Shown here in pieces: positions 47,043 through 56,655 of a stretch of 64,000 nucleotides of DNA; within the stretch, counting starts at the first letter, position 1, and each line of letters begins with the position of its first letter. The notes under the pieces were generated by a model. The model had not been told where the DNA came from. It did no database searches and worked only from the letters and a program-made list of their open reading frames with translations. The stretch covers positions 992,001 to 1,056,000 of the forward strand of contig CAHJWG010000001.1 of assembly GCA_903642215.1 (NCBI GenBank), written 5' to 3'. This stretch comes from Sphingobacteriaceae bacterium (lineage in GTDB: Bacteria > Bacteroidota > Bacteroidia > Sphingobacteriales > Sphingobacteriaceae). Both the position numbers and the translations under genes were made by a program.

Positions 47043-48512
47043 ATGTCATCTCATCACGAATCTATAATCAGGGAACCTTTAATAACAGGTGAAAACATCA
47101 CCTATTCTAAGATAACAGATGATATTCTGGTTCCGGTAGAAAATATGCCTAATAAAGCCTGGTGGATTGGTTTCACCGTTGCTTCGGCTGGTGCCTTACT
47201 GTGGTTGGTGGCAGTAAGTTATACCTTTTGGTATGGAATCGGTGCCTGGGGATTAAATAAAACAGTAGGCTGGGCCTGGGATATTACCGGCTTTGTTTGG
47301 TGGGTAGGTATTGGGCACGCAGGTACACTAATCTCTGCCGTACTACTACTTTTCCGTCAAAATTGGCGTAATTCTATTAACCGGTCTGCTGAGGCAATGA
47401 CAATTTTTGCTGTAATTTGTGCAGCAACTTACATTGTTGCACACATGGGCCGTCCTTGGATGGCTCTCTATTCTCTTCCTTTACCAAATCAATATGTACT
47501 TTGGGTTAACTTTAACTCACCATTGATTTGGGACGTATTTGCGATATCAACTTATTTCTCAGTTTCATTGGTATTTTGGTATACAGGATTACTGCCGGAT
47601 ATTGCAACTATTCGTGATCGTGCAACAGGTTTAAGACGTAAAATTTATTCTGTAATGTCTTTCGGATGGAATGGTTCCGTTAAAACATGGCAGCGTTTTG
47701 AAGCCGTATCATTAGTGCTTGCAGGAGTTTCAACACCATTAGTGTTATCTGTACATACCATTGTATCAATGGATTTTGCAACATCATTAGAACCGGGATG
47801 GCATACAACAATTTTCCCGCCGTATTTTGTTGCCGGAGCTATTTTTTCAGGATTTGCAATGGTACAAACACTTCTTTTAGTGGTAAGAAAAGTGATGAGT
47901 TTAGAAAACTATATTACAATGTTCCACATAGAATCGATGAATAAGATCATCATTTTAACAGGTTCAATTGTAGGTGTGGCTTACATAACAGAATTCTTTA
48001 TTGCCTGGTATTCCGGTTCAGAATATGAACAATACGCTTTTATCAATCGTTCGACAGGCCCATATTGGTGGGCATATTGGAGTATGATGACGTGTAATGT
48101 TATTACTCCTCAGCTTTTTTGGTTTAAAAAAATCAGAACAAGCATTCCTGCCTCATGGGTATTATCAATCATTGTTAACATCGGGATGTGGTTTGAACGT
48201 TTTGTAATTATTGTTACTTCTTTACACCGTGATTATTTACCGTCGAGCTGGGTGATGTTTTATCCAACCTGGGTTGAGGTTAGTATTTTCGTTGGTTCGA
48301 TAGGCGTATTCTTTACTTTATTCTTACTGTTTTTACGGGTACTTCCTTCAGTAGCGATGGCAGAAGTTAAATTACTTGTGAAAAGTTCCAGTGAACAGGA
48401 AAAGAAAAAGTTATTAAAACAGGGGCAGTTAGATACAGAACAAGCAGCGTTTTATAAAGAAAATTTGGTTAAGTACGATAGCGTTGAAAAAACAGAATAC
48501 GCAAATATTTAA
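47043..48512 (+). CDS. actC: Alternative complex III subunit ActC, NrfD-like quinol-binding membrane protein
   Basis: 489-aa membrane protein with about ten transmembrane helices. An N-terminal cytoplasmic segment (REPLITGENITYSKITDDIL) precedes NKAWWIGFTVASAGALLWLV. GIGHAGTLISAVLLLFRQNW and SVHTIVSMDFATSLEPGWHT are typical NrfD/PsrC features for the quinol site and proton path. It lies 22 nt after actB, inside the operon. Confidence 0.96.
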   Translation: MSSHHESIIREPLITGENITYSKITDDILVPVENMPNKAWWIGFTVASAGALLWLVAVSYTFWYGIGAWGLNKTVGWAWDITGFVWWVGIGHAGTLISAVLLLFRQNWRNSINRSAEAMTIFAVICAATYIVAHMGRPWMALYSLPLPNQYVLWVNFNSPLIWDVFAISTYFSVSLVFWYTGLLPDIATIRDRATGLRRKIYSVMSFGWNGSVKTWQRFEAVSLVLAGVSTPLVLSVHTIVSMDFATSLEPGWHTTIFPPYFVAGAIFSGFAMVQTLLLVVRKVMSLENYITMFHIESMNKIIILTGSIVGVAYITEFFIAWYSGSEYEQYAFINRSTGPYWWAYWSMMTCNVITPQLFWFKKIRTSIPASWVLSIIVNIGMWFERFVIIVTSLHRDYLPSSWVMFYPTWVEVSIFVGSIGVFFTLFLLFLRVLPSVAMAEVKLLVKSSSEQEKKKLLKQGQLDTEQAAFYKENLVKYDSVEKTEYANI

Positions 48513-48514
48513 AT

Positions 48515-49051
48515 ATGGATAGTACAAAATATATACTTGGTATCTTTGATGATCCTGATGAGATGATGAAAGGTATTGATAATTTAAAGGAGAAAGGTAT
48601 CTCTATATATGATGTCTTTTCGCCGATGCCAATACATGGTATTGAAAATAAATTAGGTGTAAAAGAATCACGGTTACCAATAGCTGCTTTTATATTTGGT
48701 TGTACAGGTTGTACAGTTGCTTTCTGTATGCTTTATTACATGCTGGTGCATGACTGGCCGCAAAACATCGGAGGAAAGCCACACTTTGCCGTTCCTGATT
48801 TTGTACCGATTTGCTTTGAATGGACTGTTTTGTTCAGTTCATTCGGGATGGTATTTACTTATTTTTATGCTAATCACCTTTTTCCGGGCCGTGCACCAAG
48901 GGTAATGGATTTGAGGGCTACTGATGATCGTTTTGTAATTGCTATTAATGCAAAAACAAATACAGCGCATGATCAGATAGATTCTTTATTAAAAGAAGCA
49001 GGTGCTGTAGAAATTAAGCATAATGACAGAAAATATGTTAGCTATGAATAA
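48515..49051 (+). CDS. actD: Alternative complex III subunit ActD (DUF3341)
   Basis: 178-aa membrane protein. The N-terminal soluble part (KYILGIFDDPDEMMKGIDNL, VFSPMPIHGIENKLG) precedes two transmembrane helices (about residues 55-75 and 100-125). The pair MPIHG and FGCTGCTVAF is characteristic of DUF3341. It starts 2 nt after the actC stop and overlaps actE. Confidence 0.95.
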   Translation: MDSTKYILGIFDDPDEMMKGIDNLKEKGISIYDVFSPMPIHGIENKLGVKESRLPIAAFIFGCTGCTVAFCMLYYMLVHDWPQNIGGKPHFAVPDFVPICFEWTVLFSSFGMVFTYFYANHLFPGRAPRVMDLRATDDRFVIAINAKTNTAHDQIDSLLKEAGAVEIKHNDRKYVSYE

Positions 49052-49622
49052 ATTTAAAATACTCAGCGTAATTATAACTGGTACTGTAGTAACTATTTTA
49101 CTTACAGCGTGTGGTAAAGATAAGCGCAGTACAGGATGGGAATATGCTCCGAATATGTATGAACATATTGCTTATGATCCGTATCAGCCTAATCCAAACT
49201 TTAAAAATGGAACAACAGCTCAACTTCCTCCAACCGGTACCACCCCAATAGGATTTGTTAGGTTTGATTATCTTAATAATAAAGATGGCTATGAAAAAGC
49301 AAGTGTAGAAGTAGTAAACAAGTATATTGCTGATTCTAAAACCCTCGCCGATGGTAAGGTTCTTTTTGAACATTTTTGTTCACCTTGCCATGGTATACAA
49401 GGCCAGGGTGATGGTTTAGTTGTACAACATGGTTATCCCGCACCTCCGTCATATTCAAAAGGGCAATCTTCAAGAGGTGGTGCGATGAAAGATCTTACTG
49501 ATGGCAAAATATATCATACTATTACATATGGTTTAAATGCTATGGGTTCTTACGCTTCACAATTAGAACCGGATGAGCGCTGGAAAGTAGTGTTGTATGT
49601 TCACCAATTACAAAAATTATAA
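49044..49622 (+). CDS. actE: Alternative complex III subunit ActE, monoheme cytochrome c lipoprotein
   Basis: About 192-aa lipoprotein starting at ATG 49044, inside the end of actD. This start gives a clean signal with lipobox LLTAC; earlier in-frame ATGs (49023, 49035) give longer N termini. One heme site, CSPCHGIQGQGDG, and the likely Met ligand in LNAMGSYASQL mark a class I cytochrome c. It sits on the periplasmic side and passes electrons on from ActA. Confidence 0.94.
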   Translation: MNKFKILSVIITGTVVTILLTACGKDKRSTGWEYAPNMYEHIAYDPYQPNPNFKNGTTAQLPPTGTTPIGFVRFDYLNNKDGYEKASVEVVNKYIADSKTLADGKVLFEHFCSPCHGIQGQGDGLVVQHGYPAPPSYSKGQSSRGGAMKDLTDGKIYHTITYGLNAMGSYASQLEPDERWKVVLYVHQLQKL

Positions 49623-49636
49623 TTTCAATCAAATTG

Positions 49637-50887
49637 ATGAAAGCTGTTAGTTACGACCAACAATTCGAATTCTCGGGGAAAGCTAAAACCTATAGTTTAA
49701 TTGCTATTGCAATTGGACTAATAGCACTTGTGCTTGGATTTTTATCCGGACACACCGAGCGTACATTTGCAAATTTATTGCTGATGAGTTATTATTTTGC
49801 ATCAGTTTGTATGCAGGGAATTTTGTTTTGTGCTATTCAATATGTAGCACAAGCAGGGTGGTCTGCTTCAATTATAAGAATCCCTCAAGCCTATGCAAAA
49901 GTCCTCCCTTATGCAGCATTTATTTTAATTGCTATAATTACATTAGGATTAATAACCAGCCATGAGGTTTTAGAAGAAGGTAAAAAAATAGTTGAACCTT
50001 ATTTGTACGCTCATTGGGCTACCAAGGGTCTGAGTGTAAAAGGAAGCGAGAATTATGATGCCATTATTGCAGGAAAATCTGTTTTTTTAAACATTCCTTT
50101 TTTTATAGGCCGTTTAATTGTCTTTTTAGGATTGTATTGCATATTTGGTGCTTTATTAACCAAGTATTCAAACAATGAGGATAATTTGGGTGGTATGCTT
50201 AATTATAATAAAAGTTTTAAAATGTCAGCAATTTTCCTAATTATTTTTGGTTTTACAACTCCAATATTTGCTTTTGATGCCATTATGTCCTTAGAAGCGC
50301 ACTATTATTCTACTTTATTTGGTTGGTATAATTTTGCTGCAATGTGGGTTAGCGGGTTATCTGTATTAACCTTAACAGTAATTATTTTAAGACAAAATGG
50401 TTATATGGCTTGGGTAACAGATAATCATTTGCATGATTTAGGAAAATTGGTATTTGCTTTTTCTATATTTTGGACCTATTTGTGGTTTTCCCAATTTTTA
50501 CTTACTTATTATGCAAATTTACCTGAAGAAAGTATTTACTACTATAGAAGATGGGAGCCGGAATTTAAACCTTGGTTTTGGTTAAATATAGTAATTAATT
50601 TTTGTACACCAGTTTTACTGCTAATGTCTCGAGATGCAAAAAGAACCACAACTTTGTTAAAATACGTTTGTATTGCTGTTTTATGCGGACATTGGCTCGA
50701 TTATTATCTGATGATCATGCCCGGAACTGTTGGGCCGGAAGGAAGAGGATTTGGTTTTGAAGAAATAGGAATTGCTTTAGGATTTGTTGGCTTGTTTGTG
50801 TTTTTGATGTTAACCGCATTAAGCAAAACATCTTTAATTGCTAAAAAGCATCCATTTTTAGAAGAGAGTTTAAATCATCATATCTAA
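49637..50887 (+). CDS. actF: Alternative complex III subunit ActF, second quinone-site-like membrane protein
   Basis: About 416-aa protein with about ten transmembrane helices, related to ActC/NrfD. Markers are FDAIMSLEAHYYSTLFGWYN and FAFSIFWTYLWFSQFLLTYY, with the acidic and Tyr/Trp-rich helices of this subunit. ATG 49637 is preferred; the TTG just before also fits the frame. It completes the complex III part of the operon. Confidence 0.94.
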   Translation: MKAVSYDQQFEFSGKAKTYSLIAIAIGLIALVLGFLSGHTERTFANLLLMSYYFASVCMQGILFCAIQYVAQAGWSASIIRIPQAYAKVLPYAAFILIAIITLGLITSHEVLEEGKKIVEPYLYAHWATKGLSVKGSENYDAIIAGKSVFLNIPFFIGRLIVFLGLYCIFGALLTKYSNNEDNLGGMLNYNKSFKMSAIFLIIFGFTTPIFAFDAIMSLEAHYYSTLFGWYNFAAMWVSGLSVLTLTVIILRQNGYMAWVTDNHLHDLGKLVFAFSIFWTYLWFSQFLLTYYANLPEESIYYYRRWEPEFKPWFWLNIVINFCTPVLLLMSRDAKRTTTLLKYVCIAVLCGHWLDYYLMIMPGTVGPEGRGFGFEEIGIALGFVGLFVFLMLTALSKTSLIAKKHPFLEESLNHHI

Positions 50888-50927
50888 AATCATAGCTTAA
50901 ATTGAAAGCTCTATATAATTATTAAAA

Positions 50928-52133
50928 ATGAAGTTTAACAAATCTTTTTGTACAAAAATATTTATTAGTGGTATTGGCTTATTAATGCTACTTATATCAA
51001 ATATTACCTTGGCACAAGACAGTACACCAGCCAGTGTAAACTCACCAACAATTGAAGTTTCTTCTGCAAGTGATACAATGTGGTTAGGAATTTCTTATAA
51101 TGTATTAATTTTTTTACTGGTTTGTATAATTATAGCAGTGGTAGGCCGTATTTTAAAAATTTACGATCTCACTTTACAGATGCAAAGTAAAAAAGCTATG
51201 GATTGGAATAAGATTATGTCTTTCGGGTTCGGTTTGTTTTTAATTGTTGGTCTTTATGGAGCCTATTGGGAATATACAGTTCAGGGTAGTATGATCCTTC
51301 CGGATGCCGCATCGAAGCATGGGGTTGCTATTGATGAAATGTTTAATGCTACCTTAATTATTACAACGATTGTTTTTGTAGGAACTCAAATAATGTTGTT
51401 TGGATTTGCTTTTATTTACAGAGGTTCTCAATTAAGAAAAGCACATTTTTTACCACACAATAATACGATCGAAAAGCTTTGGACAATTGTTCCTGCTATC
51501 GTTTTAACTATTTTGGTCGTATTTGGTTCCTTAACATGGAAAAGTATTATGGATGTTCCGGTATCGGAGCAAAAATCCGCCTTAAATGTAGATGTAACTG
51601 CTCACCAATTTGCCTGGGAAGTAAGATATCCTGGAAAAGATGGTAAGTTAGGACTTAAAAATTCAAAACTTTATTCTTCAAATAACAAAGTAGGAGTAGA
51701 TTTCAAAGATAAAAATAGTTATGATGATTTAACTGCAGATGAGATAGTTGTACCAGTAGACAAACCTGTTCGGGTTAACCTAATTGCTCAGGATGTTATC
51801 CATAGCTTTTACTTGCCATGGTTTAGGGTACAAATTAATGCGGTACCGGGATTGCCTACTTTCTTTCAGTTTACGCCTACGATTACTACAGATGCTATGC
51901 GTACCAAAACAGATAATCCAAACTTTGAATACAAACTTTATTGCAATAAAATTTGCGGCGGAAATCATTTTAACATGCAAAAAGTTTTTAGGGTAGTAAG
52001 TGTAGCAGAATACCGGGATTGGTTAAGTAAGCAAAAACCTTATTTGAATGATCAATTAAGGAAAGAATTAAAAATGGCAGTACAAACAGAAAATTCTGCT
52101 AATAAAAATAAATTAGCTTTTAATAAAATATAA
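50928..52133 (+). CDS. ctaC: Cytochrome c oxidase subunit II (CuA)
   Basis: 401-aa subunit with a signal peptide (ending NITLAQ), two or three transmembrane helices, then the cupredoxin domain. CuA ligands are in VIHSFYLPWFRVQINAVPG (His) and YCNKICGGNHFNMQK (two Cys, His, Met). No heme c domain is attached, so this is aa3- rather than caa3-type, and electrons must come from ActE or the ActA monoheme. It lies 41 nt after actF, apparently the same transcript. Confidence 0.96.
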   Translation: MKFNKSFCTKIFISGIGLLMLLISNITLAQDSTPASVNSPTIEVSSASDTMWLGISYNVLIFLLVCIIIAVVGRILKIYDLTLQMQSKKAMDWNKIMSFGFGLFLIVGLYGAYWEYTVQGSMILPDAASKHGVAIDEMFNATLIITTIVFVGTQIMLFGFAFIYRGSQLRKAHFLPHNNTIEKLWTIVPAIVLTILVVFGSLTWKSIMDVPVSEQKSALNVDVTAHQFAWEVRYPGKDGKLGLKNSKLYSSNNKVGVDFKDKNSYDDLTADEIVVPVDKPVRVNLIAQDVIHSFYLPWFRVQINAVPGLPTFFQFTPTITTDAMRTKTDNPNFEYKLYCNKICGGNHFNMQKVFRVVSVAEYRDWLSKQKPYLNDQLRKELKMAVQTENSANKNKLAFNKI

Positions 52134-52145
52134 GGAAAAGAGGTT

Positions 52146-54038
52146 ATGGAAACAGCGTTAATAGTTAATAATTCAGCATCAGTTCATAGACAAGAAGTTA
52201 ATGGCCATGACGAACATCATCATCACGAGACATTTCTGACTAAATATGTATTTAGTCAGGATCATAAAATGATTGCAAAGCAATTCTTAATAACCGGTAT
52301 TATTATGGGCGTAATTGCAATGATTTTATCTGTTTTATTTCGAATTCAATTAGCATATCCTAACACAGCATTTCCATTCTTGCAAACGCTATTAGGCCGT
52401 TTTGCTCCGGAAGGTCGTTTAGATCCAAATTTTTATCTTTCGTTAGTTACGATACATGGTACTATAATGGTATTTTTTGTATTGACAGCAGGATTAAGCG
52501 GTACTTTTAGTAATTTGTTAATTCCATTGCAATTAGGTGCAAGAGATATGGCCTCACCATTTTTAAACATGCTTTCTTATTGGTTTTTCTTTACAGCATG
52601 TGTAATTATGTTGAGTTCATTTTTTGTACAAAAGGGTCCTGCCAGTGGTGGCTGGACTATATATCCACCTCTTTCCGCATTGCCTAAAGCTATGCCAGGT
52701 TCTGAAATGGGCATGTCATTATGGTTAGCAAGCATGGTTCTATTTGTAGCTTCTCAGTTAATGGGTGGTATTAATTACATTAGTACAGTGTTGAATATGC
52801 GTACTAAAGGAATGGATTTGTGGAAGATGCCTTTAACAATTTGGGGTTTCTTTTTAACTGCAATTTTAGGAGTGTTATCTTTTCCTGTTTTAGTAGCAGG
52901 TGTAGTGTTATTGGTATTTGATAGGAGTATGGGAACAAGTTTCTACCTTTCAGATATTGTTTTAAATGGTGCAGTTTTACCAAACGAAGGTGGCAGTCCG
53001 ATTTTATTTGAACATTTATTTTGGTTTCTGGGTCACCCTGAAGTTTACATTGTAATAATGCCGGCTATGGGTATTGCTTCAGAAGTAATGGCGGTTAATT
53101 CACGTAAACCAATATTTGGTTATCACGCAATGGTTTATTCTTTAATTGGGATTACTGTATTATCGTTTATTGTATGGGGTCACCATATGTTTGTAACGGG
53201 AATGAATCCATTTATTGGAGGCGTTTTCATGATTACTACATTAATTATTGCAGTTCCTTCAGCCGTAAAAACTTTTAACTGGCTTGCTACATTATGGAGA
53301 GGTAATATCCGTTTTACACCAGCAATGATGTTTGCAATCGGTTTGGTTTCTTTCTTCATTTCCGGAGGTTTAACAGGAATCTTTTTAGGTAATGCAGCTT
53401 TAGATATTAATTTACATGATACTTATTTTGTAGTAGCTCACTTTCACTTAGTGATGGGTTCAGCGGCAATTTTTGGTATGCTTGCAGGTGTATATCACTG
53501 GTTCCCAAAAATGTTTGGCAGATTGATGGATGAAAAATTAGGTTATTTGCATTTTTGGTTAACTTTTATTGGTGCTTACTTGGTTTTCTTCCCGATGCAC
53601 TTTATGGGATTAGATGGAGTTCCGCGTAGATATTATGCCTTTACAGAATTTGAATCAATGAAGCAATGGTTATCTGTAAATACTTTTATTACTTGGGCTG
53701 CAATTATGTCGGCCTTGGCACAGGTTGCATTTTTATTCAACTTCTTTTACTCTATCTTTTATGGTAAAAAAGCAACTCAAAATCCTTGGAATGCCAATAC
53801 TTTAGAATGGACAACTCCTGTAGAACGTATCCATGGAAATTGGCCGGGAGAAATCCCAACTGTTTATCGTTGGTCTTATGATTATAGTAAGCCCGGTCAC
53901 GACCAGGATTTTATTCCTCAAACTGTACCATTTTCACAAACGATGACTTCGAATTTACCTCACGATTTTGAGGATGATCCTGATGTAGAAAAACTACAAA
54001 CAGAATGGTTAAAACAAAATTCTCAGGAAGTAAAGTAA
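52146..54038 (+). CDS. ctaD: Cytochrome c oxidase subunit I (heme-copper oxidase, A1-type)
   Basis: 630-aa catalytic subunit, about 13 transmembrane helices. FLGHPEVYIVIMPAMGI contains the CuB His, the cross-linked Tyr and the A-family Glu. WGHHMFVTGMNPF has the other CuB His ligands, and HDTYFVVAHFHLVMG has heme a and heme a3 ligands. ATIHGTIMVFFVLTAG-type residues (LVTIHGTIMVFFVLTAGLS) hold the other heme a His. It reduces oxygen to water and pumps protons. It is followed by a terminator. Confidence 0.97.
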   Translation: METALIVNNSASVHRQEVNGHDEHHHHETFLTKYVFSQDHKMIAKQFLITGIIMGVIAMILSVLFRIQLAYPNTAFPFLQTLLGRFAPEGRLDPNFYLSLVTIHGTIMVFFVLTAGLSGTFSNLLIPLQLGARDMASPFLNMLSYWFFFTACVIMLSSFFVQKGPASGGWTIYPPLSALPKAMPGSEMGMSLWLASMVLFVASQLMGGINYISTVLNMRTKGMDLWKMPLTIWGFFLTAILGVLSFPVLVAGVVLLVFDRSMGTSFYLSDIVLNGAVLPNEGGSPILFEHLFWFLGHPEVYIVIMPAMGIASEVMAVNSRKPIFGYHAMVYSLIGITVLSFIVWGHHMFVTGMNPFIGGVFMITTLIIAVPSAVKTFNWLATLWRGNIRFTPAMMFAIGLVSFFISGGLTGIFLGNAALDINLHDTYFVVAHFHLVMGSAAIFGMLAGVYHWFPKMFGRLMDEKLGYLHFWLTFIGAYLVFFPMHFMGLDGVPRRYYAFTEFESMKQWLSVNTFITWAAIMSALAQVAFLFNFFYSIFYGKKATQNPWNANTLEWTTPVERIHGNWPGEIPTVYRWSYDYSKPGHDQDFIPQTVPFSQTMTSNLPHDFEDDPDVEKLQTEWLKQNSQEVK

Positions 54039-54066
54039 TAATTGCAATTAATAATTAATTTAATTT

Positions 54067-54115
54067 AGGGTATTTATGCAGGAACTTGTATCCTTCTTAA
54101 ATACCCTTCTTTTTT
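54067..54115 (+). terminator. Terminator closing the act-ctaCD transcript
   Basis: AGGGTATTTA (54067-54076) is the exact complement of TAAATACCCT (54098-54107) around a 21-nt loop, followed by a T-rich tract. It separates the structural operon from ctaA and the assembly genes. Confidence 0.8.
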
Positions 54116-54123
54116 AATATATT

Positions 54124-55206
54124 TTGAAGTATTCAAATCCGGCAGAAAAGTTTCAATCAGTTAGCTTGTTGTCTGTAATTGCACTTTTTGTATTGATTTT
54201 GGCCGGGGGCGTTGTAAGAAGTACCGGTTCTGGTATGGGTTGCCCGGATTGGCCAAAGTGCTTTGGTAAGTATATTCCACCGGTAAAAGAAGCACAGCTT
54301 CCTGCAAACTATCGTACCGATTATGCAGAACGGCAGCTAAAAAAAAACATTCGTTTTGCAAAAGTTTTGGATATCATGGGATATACATCTTTAGCAAATA
54401 AAATAAAATTTAATACTTTAGTAACAAACCGGCAGCAGGAAGAATTTAATGCAGCAAAAACCTGGACGGAATATATTAATAGGTTAATTGGAGCCATAAC
54501 CGGATTACTACTCTTATTATCTGCTGTATACTCCTTTTACTACTGGAAAATCAGCAAACAAATTATAGTTTTAAGCTTCGTAAATCTTTTTTTAGTTGGA
54601 TTTCAAGCTTGGATCGGTTCTATTGTAGTTTCTTCAAACTTAGTTCCCTGGATTGTAACAGTACACATGTTATTAGCTTTAGCTATTTTAGCTATTAGTA
54701 TTTACACCTGGCATAAGGCTCAGATTTTAAATACAGGTAAAGGCTCAAAACCTAATCAAATATGGACAACCGTCTTATGTTTTTTCGCACTTGCTCTAGA
54801 TGTTATACAAATTGCCATCGGAACGGAAGTTAGAGAGAAAATTGATGAATATGCTGCAAAGTTAAAAGGAAATTTTAGGCAGGAATGGGTTATTGGTGCC
54901 GAAAAAGTATTGTTAAATCACAAGAACTTAGCACTACTGGTAATTGTAATTAATGTAACATTATTTATGCTGATTAGAAAATCTTTTGTAAAAAGCTCAG
55001 TTCAACAACAATTGATGAGTACAAGTTTTATAATAATTATGTTCCAGGTTTTTGTAGGAGTTGTTTTGGCATATTTAGGTTTACCGCCCGTAGCGCAGAT
55101 AATTCATCTTTTTTTAGCCAGTTTATTATTTGGGACACAATTTTATTTATTGCTAAACCTATTTCGGTCAGCAGAAACGTCAGGAGCGAAGTATGGCCTG
55201 GAGTGA
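54124..55206 (+). CDS. ctaA: Heme A synthase
   Basis: 360-aa membrane protein of the COX15/CtaA family, which oxidises heme O to heme A. GGVVRSTGSGMGCPDWPKCF near the N terminus is diagnostic. EYINRLIGAITGLLLLLSAV and WIVTVHMLLALAILAISIY carry heme His ligands, and the second four-helix half ends LPPVAQIIHLFLASLLFGTQ. The start codon is probably the TTG at 54124; no ATG gives a plausible N terminus. It overlaps ctaB by 14 nt. Confidence 0.95.
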   Translation: MKYSNPAEKFQSVSLLSVIALFVLILAGGVVRSTGSGMGCPDWPKCFGKYIPPVKEAQLPANYRTDYAERQLKKNIRFAKVLDIMGYTSLANKIKFNTLVTNRQQEEFNAAKTWTEYINRLIGAITGLLLLLSAVYSFYYWKISKQIIVLSFVNLFLVGFQAWIGSIVVSSNLVPWIVTVHMLLALAILAISIYTWHKAQILNTGKGSKPNQIWTTVLCFFALALDVIQIAIGTEVREKIDEYAAKLKGNFRQEWVIGAEKVLLNHKNLALLVIVINVTLFMLIRKSFVKSSVQQQLMSTSFIIIMFQVFVGVVLAYLGLPPVAQIIHLFLASLLFGTQFYLLLNLFRSAETSGAKYGLE

Positions 55207-56050
55207 TTTTTCTAAGCTGATTAAACTTCGACTTACTTTTTTAGTTGTTTTTTCTGCCTCCATATCCTTTTTAATAGGAAGTAAAGTTAACGGAGAAATT
55301 ATTTGGAAAAACTGGGGATTGCTTATTCTGGGTGGATTCTTAGTAACTGCAGCAGCAAATGGGTTTAATGAAATTATTGAAAAAGATTTAGACAAATTGA
55401 TGCGCCGCACTGCGGAGAGGCCTTTGCCCTCTGGTAAAATGACCAATGGGCAAGCTTTAGTGTTAAGTCTTTTTATGGGGATTGCCGGTACTTATATTTT
55501 AGGCAGTTTAAATTTAACAACAGGATATTTGGCCGTATTTTCAATTTTCTTGTATGCCTTTATTTATACGCCGGCTAAAAGAAAATCACCTGTTGCTGTT
55601 TTTATCGGTGCAATTCCCGGAGCACTTCCGCCGTTAATCGGATATGTTGCAGCACATGAAAAGATAGATTACATTGCTTTAATTTTATTCGTAATTCAGT
55701 TTGTATGGCAGTTCCCACATTTTTGGGCAATTGCCTGGGTATTGGATGACGATTACAAGCTCGCTGGTTTCCGTTTATTGCCTACCGGAAAACGAGATGC
55801 TACCAGTGCAGCTATCACATTTCTTTTTACTTTAATTTTAGTTCCTGTAAGCCTACTGCCAACATATTACAGTTTTGGTGGTTTGTACATAGGTGGCATA
55901 TCCTTGTTGAGCAGCTTTGCGTTTTTATATTACGCATTTAACATGTTGTTAAAACAAGATATAAACTCGGCACAAAAACTAATGTATTGCTCCTTTATTT
56001 ACCTGCCCGTAGTACAGTTAGGATTATTATTTGATTTTATTGGAAAGTGA
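55193..56050 (+). CDS. ctaB: Protoheme IX farnesyltransferase (heme O synthase)
   Basis: 285-aa UbiA-family prenyltransferase. The first Asp-rich-type motif is NGFNEIIEKDLDKLMRRTAE with RPLPSG, and the second region is FVWQFPHFWAIAWVLDDDYK. YTPAKRKSPVAVFIGAIPGA is a family signature. It makes heme O for CtaA. A sister-word copy (GTTGCTGTTTTTATCGG, near 55592) lies inside the coding sequence. Confidence 0.95.
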   Translation: MAWSDFSKLIKLRLTFLVVFSASISFLIGSKVNGEIIWKNWGLLILGGFLVTAAANGFNEIIEKDLDKLMRRTAERPLPSGKMTNGQALVLSLFMGIAGTYILGSLNLTTGYLAVFSIFLYAFIYTPAKRKSPVAVFIGAIPGALPPLIGYVAAHEKIDYIALILFVIQFVWQFPHFWAIAWVLDDDYKLAGFRLLPTGKRDATSAAITFLFTLILVPVSLLPTYYSFGGLYIGGISLLSSFAFLYYAFNMLLKQDINSAQKLMYCSFIYLPVVQLGLLFDFIGK

Positions 56051-56054
56051 AAAA

Positions 56055-56636
56055 ATGAATCAGTCAGCAGTAGATAAAGAGAAAATAAATTTTCAACCTA
56101 AAAAGTTTAACTTGTGGTTATTCATGATCACATCATTTATGCTTTTTGCTGCTTTTACAAGTGGTTTTATTGTATATACACAAGGTTCGGCAGATAAGGG
56201 AATTAAAATTATCCTTCCGCATGCTTTTATTTACAGTACAATTGTGATTGTACTAAGCAGTTTTACAATGTATTTGTCTTTTCGTTCTGCAAAACGTTTA
56301 CAGTTTGACAAGCAAAAACAATTTTTGTGGTTTACCTTAATTTTAGGTGTAGGATTTTTCTTTCTACAATTTTATGCTTGGACAGTGCTGGTTAAGATGG
56401 GTGTATATTTAATTAACCCAAATGCCTCACAGTCGTTTATTTATATTTTTACGGGTGTCCACTTAGTTCATATTATAGCAGGGATAATTCTTCTTATTAA
56501 TAGTTTGGTAGGAAGCTATAAAAATTCTCCGCAGGTTAAAAATCTGTTTAGATTAGAAATGGCATCTATATTTTGGCATTTTGTAGATATTTTATGGATA
56601 TATCTTTATGTTTTTTTACTTTTGAATCAACAATAA
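56055..56636 (+). CDS. Heme-copper oxidase subunit III-like protein (first copy)
   Basis: 193-aa membrane protein with five transmembrane helices. Markers are NLWLFMITSFMLFAAFTSGF, FTGVHLVHIIAGIILLINSL and ASIFWHFVDILWIYLYVFLL, the last being the conserved WHFVDxxW of subunit III. ATG 56055, 4 nt after the ctaB stop, is preferred over an upstream TTG. A second, longer subunit III follows; such a pair is usual in Bacteroidota oxidase loci. Confidence 0.9.
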   Translation: MNQSAVDKEKINFQPKKFNLWLFMITSFMLFAAFTSGFIVYTQGSADKGIKIILPHAFIYSTIVIVLSSFTMYLSFRSAKRLQFDKQKQFLWFTLILGVGFFFLQFYAWTVLVKMGVYLINPNASQSFIYIFTGVHLVHIIAGIILLINSLVGSYKNSPQVKNLFRLEMASIFWHFVDILWIYLYVFLLLNQQ

Positions 56637-56655
56637 TTCCCTATATACAACCTAG